Below, piece by piece: positions 5,948-10,000 of a DNA stretch of 10,000 nucleotides. The stretch's first letter is position 1, and every line of letters begins with the position of its first letter. This DNA comes from Gemmatimonadaceae bacterium (GTDB taxonomy: Bacteria; Gemmatimonadota; Gemmatimonadetes; Gemmatimonadales; Gemmatimonadaceae): the NCBI GenBank assembly GCA_014378185.1, contig JACMOE010000372.1, forward strand, positions 1-10,000, read 5' to 3'. The position numbers were made by a program, and so were the translations under genes. The notes beneath the pieces were generated by a model, which ran no database searches, was not told where the DNA came from, and was given only the letters and a program-made list of their open reading frames with translations.

Positions 5948-6481
5948 ATGACTGACGACGCGATCATACACCAGGTGCTGCGGGGCGACGTCGAGGCGTT
6001 CGCACGCCTCGTGGACGGCCATTACGACCGGTGCGCACGCATCGCCTATCGCATCCTCGGCAACCGCGAAGATGCGGAGGAAGCCGTTCAGGACGCCTTC
6101 CTGCGCGCATATCGCGCGTTGGCAAGCTACGAGGATCGCGAACGCTTCTCGTCCTGGCTTTCCCGCATTCTCGTCAATCAGTGCCGCACCATGTACGCGC
6201 GAGTCCATCGCCGTGAGCTGATGTTCAGCGACGTGGACCCGGCCGATGCGCCGTCGTTCGTGGGTGAGGAGGCGGGCGACGATGCCTGGCCCGACCTTGA
6301 GCATGCGCTGGCGCAGCTTCCGGCGGATCAGCGGGAGGCGATCGTGCTCCGCTATGCGGACGACCTGTCCTACGAAGAGATGGCCCGGGTCACCGGTGCC
6401 GGCCAATCGGCGCTCAAGATGCGCGTGCAACGTGCGTTCACGCGATTACGCGTTCTCCTGCAGGAGGTTCACAGTGCCTGA
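5948..6481 (+). CDS. RNA polymerase sigma factor, ECF (RpoE-like) family
   Basis: A 177-residue extracytoplasmic-function sigma factor. Region 2 (about 8-75) includes the -10-recognising helix with EDAEEAVQDAFLRAYRAL (41-58) and FSSWLSRILVNQCR (67-80). An acidic linker (93-114) leads to region 4 (about 115-170), with QLPADQREAIVLRY (123-136) and a helix-turn-helix around LSYEEMARVTGAGQSALKMR (140-159) for -35 binding. There is no region 1 or 3 and no C-terminal extension. Such factors are usually held inactive by an anti-sigma factor encoded next door. The following gene overlaps this one by 8 bp, begins at its own strong ribosome binding site inside this gene, and encodes a membrane protein, which fits that role. 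The regulon cannot be read from the sequence. Confidence 0.95.
   Translation: MTDDAIIHQVLRGDVEAFARLVDGHYDRCARIAYRILGNREDAEEAVQDAFLRAYRALASYEDRERFSSWLSRILVNQCRTMYARVHRRELMFSDVDPADAPSFVGEEAGDDAWPDLEHALAQLPADQREAIVLRYADDLSYEEMARVTGAGQSALKMRVQRAFTRLRVLLQEVHSA
6463..6467 (+). promoter_or_regulatory. Strong ribosome binding site for the GTG start at 6474
   Basis: GGAGG at 6463-6467 sits 6 bases before GTG 6474, inside the end of the sigma factor gene. It is the best Shine-Dalgarno site noticed in the window. It fixes the start of the next gene at GTG and rules out the much longer upstream reading of the same frame, which would run through the sigma factor gene. Confidence 0.85.
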
Positions 6482-7055
6482 CCTCGACTTCCAGCGCCGC
6501 GTCGAGCGCGTGCTGCGCACTGCGGTGCCGACCAGCCTGCACGCGCGGCGCGCGATCATGGATCGTGTGCGGCAGGAGCCGGTGGCGAGCGCGCCGCGCC
6601 GCCTGCTTCCCCTGTCGGCTGGCCGGAGTGCGCGCCATTCCATCATCGGCATCGCGCTTGCGGCGGGGATCGGATCCATCACGACGGTCGCGAGTCTCGC
6701 GCCGGCTGCGCACGTCGCGCGCGCGGGAGGCGCAGTGACGAGCGTGGTGATCGGCGATTCGGTGGTGGATCGGCTGCGCGACACGCTTCGGCTGGTGCGC
6801 TTGATGTTCGACGATCCCACCGCGCGGCAGGTGGCGGTGGTCGGGGACTTCAATGGCTGGCGCGCAGCGGCCACACCCATGCAGCGCGACGCCGCCACCG
6901 GACGATGGGCGGTGACTCTCGCCCTGCACGATGGTGCGCACCGGTATGCGATCGTGATGGACAACACGCGGTGGGCTGGCGACACGTCGTCGCGGCCGGG
7001 TGATTCGACGCGGCAGCTGTACTCCCTCCTTCACGTCGCGCGCGCGTCGAACTGA
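6474..7055 (+). CDS. Putative anti-sigma factor with an extracytoplasmic CBM48 (AMPK-beta-like) glycan-binding domain
   Basis: A 193-residue protein in three parts: a basic N-terminal segment (1-55) facing the cytoplasm, one hydrophobic helix (about 56-78), and a C-terminal CBM48/isoamylase-N-like domain (about 107-170). The CBM48 signature is VAVVGDFNGW (120-129), then TPM (134-136), GRWAVTLAL (143-151) and HRYAIVMDNTRW (156-167). Two tryptophans that would stack on sugar (W129, W167) are present, but the lysine used by AMPK-beta in YKF is Ala159. The short N-terminal part has no zinc-binding HxxxCxxC motif, so it is not a classic ZAS anti-sigma domain. The anti-sigma role rests on the overlap with the sigma gene and the membrane topology, and is inference; the CBM48 call is strong. 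It could instead be a membrane-tethered glycan-binding protein under the control of the sigma factor. Confidence 0.8.
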   Translation: MPDLDFQRRVERVLRTAVPTSLHARRAIMDRVRQEPVASAPRRLLPLSAGRSARHSIIGIALAAGIGSITTVASLAPAAHVARAGGAVTSVVIGDSVVDRLRDTLRLVRLMFDDPTARQVAVVGDFNGWRAAATPMQRDAATGRWAVTLALHDGAHRYAIVMDNTRWAGDTSSRPGDSTRQLYSLLHVARASN

Positions 7056-7081
7056 CGCGCGGTTCGGCGCATCGGCCAAAC

Positions 7082-7087
7082 TCTAAT
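7082..7087 (+). promoter_or_regulatory. Candidate -10 element before the 58-residue gene
   Basis: TCTAAT matches the sigma-70 -10 consensus at 5 of 6 positions and stands out in GC-rich sequence, in the 44-bp gap after the CBM48 gene. No good -35 is found 16-18 bases upstream. Transcription would start close to the GTG at 7100, leaving almost no leader. Confidence 0.3.
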
Positions 7088-7099
7088 CCAGGTGAATTG

Positions 7100-7276
7100 G
7101 TGCGGACATTCAATCCCGCGCCGGCACGGCGTGCGCTCGTGCTGCGCATGGCCGCTGCCGCCGCGCTGCTGCTCGGATACGCGGATCTTGCCCGGGGCGG
7201 CATCACGTTCGCCCCGCTGGCCATCGTGCTCGGATACGCGGTGCTCGTACCGGCCGTGATACTCACATGGCGATGA
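7100..7276 (+). CDS. Small two-helix membrane protein of unknown function (58 residues)
   Basis: An open frame from GTG 7100 to TGA 7276 encodes 58 residues: a basic start (MRTFNPAPARRALVLR, 1-16), a hydrophobic helix (about 17-30), a short GG turn (33-34), and a second helix (about 36-56) ending in TWR. AGGTG at 7090-7094 is a plausible ribosome binding site 5 bases before the start. The end overlaps the DUF2723 gene by 10 bp, or by the common 4-bp ATGA if the second ATG of that gene is used. Codon choice (GC-rich third positions) and the positive-inside layout look genuine. I do not recognise a named family. A membrane partner or assembly factor for the DUF2723 protein is a guess from the overlap alone. 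Confidence 0.72.
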   Translation: MRTFNPAPARRALVLRMAAAAALLLGYADLARGGITFAPLAIVLGYAVLVPAVILTWR

Positions 7277-9519
7277 CCGTGCGCACCGCCGCACGCGCAC
7301 GGCCCGACGCCCCATCCTATCGCGTAGCCGCGGCAGTGGGGGCGGGGGTGCTGTGCCTTTACGTGGCGACGCTCGCTCCCACCACGGCCATGTGGGATGC
7401 CAGCGAGTACATCACCGCGGCATACACACTCGGCATCCCGCACCCACCGGGGAATCCGCTCTTCGTGCTGCTCGGCCGCGTGGCGTCGCTCGTGCCGGTG
7501 GCATCCGTTGCCGTACGAATCAACATGCTGGCGGCCATGTGCAGTGCCGCGGCGGCCGGCATCTGGTTTCTCGTTGCCGAGCGCGTGCTTGCGTCGTGGT
7601 CGAGCCCGCGATGGACGCGACTGCTGGCCGCCGTCATGGCCGCGCTGCTCAGCGCCTCCACCTTCACCGTGTGGAACCAGAGCGTGGTCAACGAGAAGGT
7701 GTACACCGTATCGCTGGCATTCTTCGCCATCGTATCCTGGCTCACCGTGCGATGGTGTGACGACCCGGATGGGCGTGCCTCGGATCGGCTGCTCGTGCTG
7801 ATCGCGTACCTGATCGGGCTGGGTTACAGCAATCATCCAGCGGGATTCCTGGTGGGGCCGGCGGTGGCGGTGGCCGTGCTCGTACGACGGCCGCGCACGC
7901 TGCTGCGATGGCGCCTGCTCCTTGCTGGCGCCATGGCACTCGTGATTGGCATCACTCCATTTGCCGTGGAACCAATTCGTGCCGCGTGGCACCCGGTGCT
8001 GAACGAGGGTGAGCCAACCGGATGCGCGCAGCGGATCGGCTTGTCGTGCACATTCTCGAAAACGACAGCGACGCGCCTGATGGCGAACGTCAACCGGGAT
8101 CAGTACGGCAAGCCCGACCTCACGGTACGACAGGCTCCGTTCGATGCACAGGTCGGCATGTGGTGGCTGTACTTCAAGTGGCAATGGCTGCGCGACGTGC
8201 ACGGACAGCAGCCCGGACTCCAGACGGGGCTGGCGATTGCCTTCCTGATGCTCGGCGCCCTCGGGGGTGTGACGCATTGGCGCCGCGAACGCGCCTCGTT
8301 CTGGTTTTTCGGTCCGCTGGTGATCACCGTGACGGTGGTGCTCATCTACTACATGAACTTCAAGTACGGTGCTTCGCAGTCGCCGGAACTCAACGGAGTT
8401 GCCCGTGAGGTTCGTGATCGGGACTACTTCTACCTCTGGAGCTATTCGACATGGAGCGTGTGGGCGGCCCTTGGCCTGGCGACGCTCTGGCGCGCGTTGG
8501 CCGGCCGAGTGCATGGGAGCGAGGCGCGACGTTGGGCGTCCACGGCGCCCGTGCTGCTGCTGGGAGCGCTGCCGCTCGTGGGCAACTGGCGCGATGCGTC
8601 GCGTGCCGGAGAAACCGCGACGCGGGAATGGGCGCACGACCTGCTCGGTTCCATCGAGCCGTACGGCATTCTCGTCACCCTCGGTGACAACGACACCTTT
8701 CCGCTCTGGTACGCGCAGGAGGTGGAAGGCGTGCGCCGCGACGTGACGGTGGCGGTCACCTCGCTGCTCAATACGGATTGGTATCCACGCGGGCTGTCGC
8801 ATCGGTTGCCGGTTGCCTACGACGCAGCGCGAGGGTCCGCCATCTATCGCGGCCTACCGGCTGTCATGCCCTCGCGGCCAGTGCTTTCCCTTGCCGATGT
8901 CGAGCTCGATGCCATTCCGGAATGGCTGGATGTGCGCACGCCCCAGTTGTTTCGCGCGGGAACGATGCGCGCGGTGGTGGACCCGCGTCGACTCGAATTC
9001 GGGGTTCCTACCCGCGGGGACCTGATGGTGCTGCAGCTGCTCAAGGACAATCTCGGCACGCGTCCATTCTACATTGCACGGACCTCCGGGAGCTACGTGC
9101 AGGCGCTGGGGCTGGAGCCATATGCGCTCATGCAGGGCCTGGCGTACAAGATTGTACCCGAGGTCATTGCGTCATCGCGAGACACTGTCGCATTACCCGG
9201 TGTTGGGCACGTAGACGTGCGCCGCACCAGGGCACTCTGGGACTCGTTCGGTGCGCCACGCGCGTTCGTGGCGCGGGGTGATTGGGTGGACCGGCCATCC
9301 ATCGGCATTCCGGCGCTGTACATCAGCACCGCTTTCCAGCTCGCCGAGGTGATGCTCGGCCGTGGAGACACAGCGGCAGCGGAGCATTTCCGTCATGCGG
9401 CGCTGGACATGGGAGAGGCCACGCACGCCCTGGATTTATTCCTGCCGCGCGCCTCGCAGGATGCGCCGCCGCCCGCCGGCGACACGACGCGAACGCGCAC
9501 CGTGCCCGTGCGGCCATGA
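7267..9519 (+). CDS. DUF2723 family membrane protein, TMEM260-like probable GT-C glycosyltransferase
   Basis: A 750-residue protein: a multi-helix membrane part (about 18-435) followed by a soluble, probably extracytoplasmic part (about 440-730). DUF2723 hallmarks are the first-loop acidic site MWDASEYI (42-49), HPPGNPLF (59-66), NHPAG (189-193), and the post-membrane blocks NWRDASR (440-446), TLGDNDTFPLWYAQEVEGVR (471-490) and LLNTDWYPR (500-508). The human relative TMEM260 transfers mannose to protein; bacterial members are mostly uncharacterised, so a polyprenyl-sugar-dependent transferase role is inferred from the family. Residues 687-716 resemble one TPR-like hairpin and the tail is Pro/Thr/Arg-rich. 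Starts at 7267 and 7273 are both possible; the latter gives an ATGA overlap with the small gene's stop. No Shine-Dalgarno is seen, which fits coupled translation. Confidence 0.9.
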   Translation: MAMTVRTAARARPDAPSYRVAAAVGAGVLCLYVATLAPTTAMWDASEYITAAYTLGIPHPPGNPLFVLLGRVASLVPVASVAVRINMLAAMCSAAAAGIWFLVAERVLASWSSPRWTRLLAAVMAALLSASTFTVWNQSVVNEKVYTVSLAFFAIVSWLTVRWCDDPDGRASDRLLVLIAYLIGLGYSNHPAGFLVGPAVAVAVLVRRPRTLLRWRLLLAGAMALVIGITPFAVEPIRAAWHPVLNEGEPTGCAQRIGLSCTFSKTTATRLMANVNRDQYGKPDLTVRQAPFDAQVGMWWLYFKWQWLRDVHGQQPGLQTGLAIAFLMLGALGGVTHWRRERASFWFFGPLVITVTVVLIYYMNFKYGASQSPELNGVAREVRDRDYFYLWSYSTWSVWAALGLATLWRALAGRVHGSEARRWASTAPVLLLGALPLVGNWRDASRAGETATREWAHDLLGSIEPYGILVTLGDNDTFPLWYAQEVEGVRRDVTVAVTSLLNTDWYPRGLSHRLPVAYDAARGSAIYRGLPAVMPSRPVLSLADVELDAIPEWLDVRTPQLFRAGTMRAVVDPRRLEFGVPTRGDLMVLQLLKDNLGTRPFYIARTSGSYVQALGLEPYALMQGLAYKIVPEVIASSRDTVALPGVGHVDVRRTRALWDSFGAPRAFVARGDWVDRPSIGIPALYISTAFQLAEVMLGRGDTAAAEHFRHAALDMGEATHALDLFLPRASQDAPPPAGDTTRTRTVPVRP

Positions 9520-9560
9520 CGAAGGCGGCACGGTCGGTAGCATGGGCGCGTTCGGTGGGC

Positions 9561-9566
9561 TAGCTT
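9561..9566 (+). promoter_or_regulatory. Candidate -10 element for a leaderless asparaginase transcript
   Basis: TAGCTT ends 8 bases before the ATG at 9575, and no Shine-Dalgarno sequence lies in the 55-bp gap after the DUF2723 gene. A TAnnnT box at this distance is the arrangement seen at leaderless genes in several GC-rich phyla. The hexamer is identical to the -10 proposed for rho. No good -35 is seen 17 bases upstream (TAGCAT at 9538-9543). Confidence 0.4.
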
Positions 9567-9574
9567 CGCTGGCG

Positions 9575-10000
9575 ATGCGCACATCATTCGTCATTGCCAC
9601 GTGCCTCGCCGTGGTGGCAGCAGCGGGCTCGAGCGCCCAGAGCGCTCGCCCGAGGGTTCTCGTGATCGGCACCGGGGGCACAATCGGCGCGGCGGGCGAC
9701 TACTGGACCGGGCGAACGACGCGCGTGCCCATCGACCAACTCGTGAAGGTGCAGGGTATCGACTCCGTGGCGACGGTGGAGTTCGAGCAGTACCTCAATG
9801 TGGTATCGGTGTCGATTGGGCCGGAACGGTGGCTGGAACTCAGCGCCCGGATCGCGGAAACATTCGTCGCCCGGCCAGAACTCAGCGGCATCGTGGTGAC
9901 ACACGGTACGGACACGATGGAGGAAACGGCCTTCTTCCTGGACCTCACTGTGGGCGGCAGCAGGCCCGTGGTGGTCACGGGATCCATGCGGCCATCGAAC
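9575..10000 (+). CDS. ansB: Secreted type II L-asparaginase (5' part, cut by the window end)
   Basis: The first 142 residues of an L-asparaginase, which hydrolyses asparagine to aspartate and ammonia; the frame is open to the last base, so the gene continues outside. A signal peptide (about 1-21, hydrophobic 5-17, likely cut after SSA) sends it to the periplasm. Catalytic groups visible are GTGGTI (32-37) with the nucleophile Thr36, and VTHGTDTMEETAFFLDL (108-124) with Thr112-Asp113. VTGSMRPSN (134-142) is the next conserved block. The remaining catalytic Lys would fall beyond the window. The lid between GGTI and IDQL is short, and the position of E. coli Tyr25 is not obviously kept (Tyr43-Trp44 are nearby). 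ATG 9575 is chosen because it directly precedes the signal peptide. There is a 55-bp gap from the gene before it. Confidence 0.93.
   Translation, partial: MRTSFVIATCLAVVAAAGSSAQSARPRVLVIGTGGTIGAAGDYWTGRTTRVPIDQLVKVQGIDSVATVEFEQYLNVVSVSIGPERWLELSARIAETFVARPELSGIVVTHGTDTMEETAFFLDLTVGGSRPVVVTGSMRPSN

Noticed and set aside
6850..8802. 650-residue minus-strand open frame
   Set aside because: It is antisense to the well-supported DUF2723 and CBM48 genes, is rich in Arg, His and Gly, and has no recognisable domain; long antisense frames are common at this GC content.
9516..9563. 15-codon frame starting ATGA at the end of the DUF2723 gene
   Set aside because: Only 15 residues, no ribosome binding site, no feature; the ATGA is probably chance.

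Overview
This is a GC-rich stretch of bacterial chromosome made mostly of conserved core genes, with one accessory-looking signalling and surface cluster at the right. The combination of an ECF sigma factor followed by a membrane protein with a CBM48 fold, a lone MlaD-type MCE protein, a DUF2723 membrane protein, very high GC and few clear Shine-Dalgarno sequences resembles Gemmatimonadota. That assignment is an inference; no species-level call is possible from the sequence alone.

Left end (1-957, + strand): the window opens on the last ~26 bases of a 5S rRNA, so an rRNA operon ends here. A strong 16-bp terminator hairpin follows, then a stand-alone HD-GYP phosphodiesterase gene. The HD-GYP gene converges on, and overlaps by 80 bp, the end of a four-gene minus-strand operon.

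Minus-strand operon (4483 down to 878): rho - ruvX - mltG - thiE-like. Each stop codon overlaps the next start by 1 or 4 bases, so translation is probably coupled throughout. A promoter-like pair (TTGACC-N17-TAGCTT) lies 14 bp past the end of the upstream gene and implies a leader of about 135 nt before rho. The last gene has a ThiE fold but lacks several residues needed for thiamine-phosphate synthesis.

Centre (4497-5805, - strand): a lone mlaD-like MCE gene with its own candidate promoter. Upstream of it lies a tRNA-Arg(CCG) gene with its own candidate promoter and a downstream hairpin terminator.

Right half (5948-10000, + strand): an ECF sigma factor gene overlaps a putative anti-sigma gene whose product has a short cytoplasmic part, one membrane helix and an extracytoplasmic CBM48-type glycan-binding domain. 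Next come a 58-residue two-helix membrane protein, a 750-residue DUF2723 (TMEM260-like, GT-C type) membrane protein overlapping it, and the 5' part of a secreted type II L-asparaginase that runs off the window.

I see no CRISPR array, insertion sequence, phage gene, defence system or riboswitch. No wholly new system is convincingly visible. The best leads are the CBM48-bearing anti-sigma candidate, the small protein coupled to DUF2723, and the catalytically depleted ThiE-like protein tied to rho.
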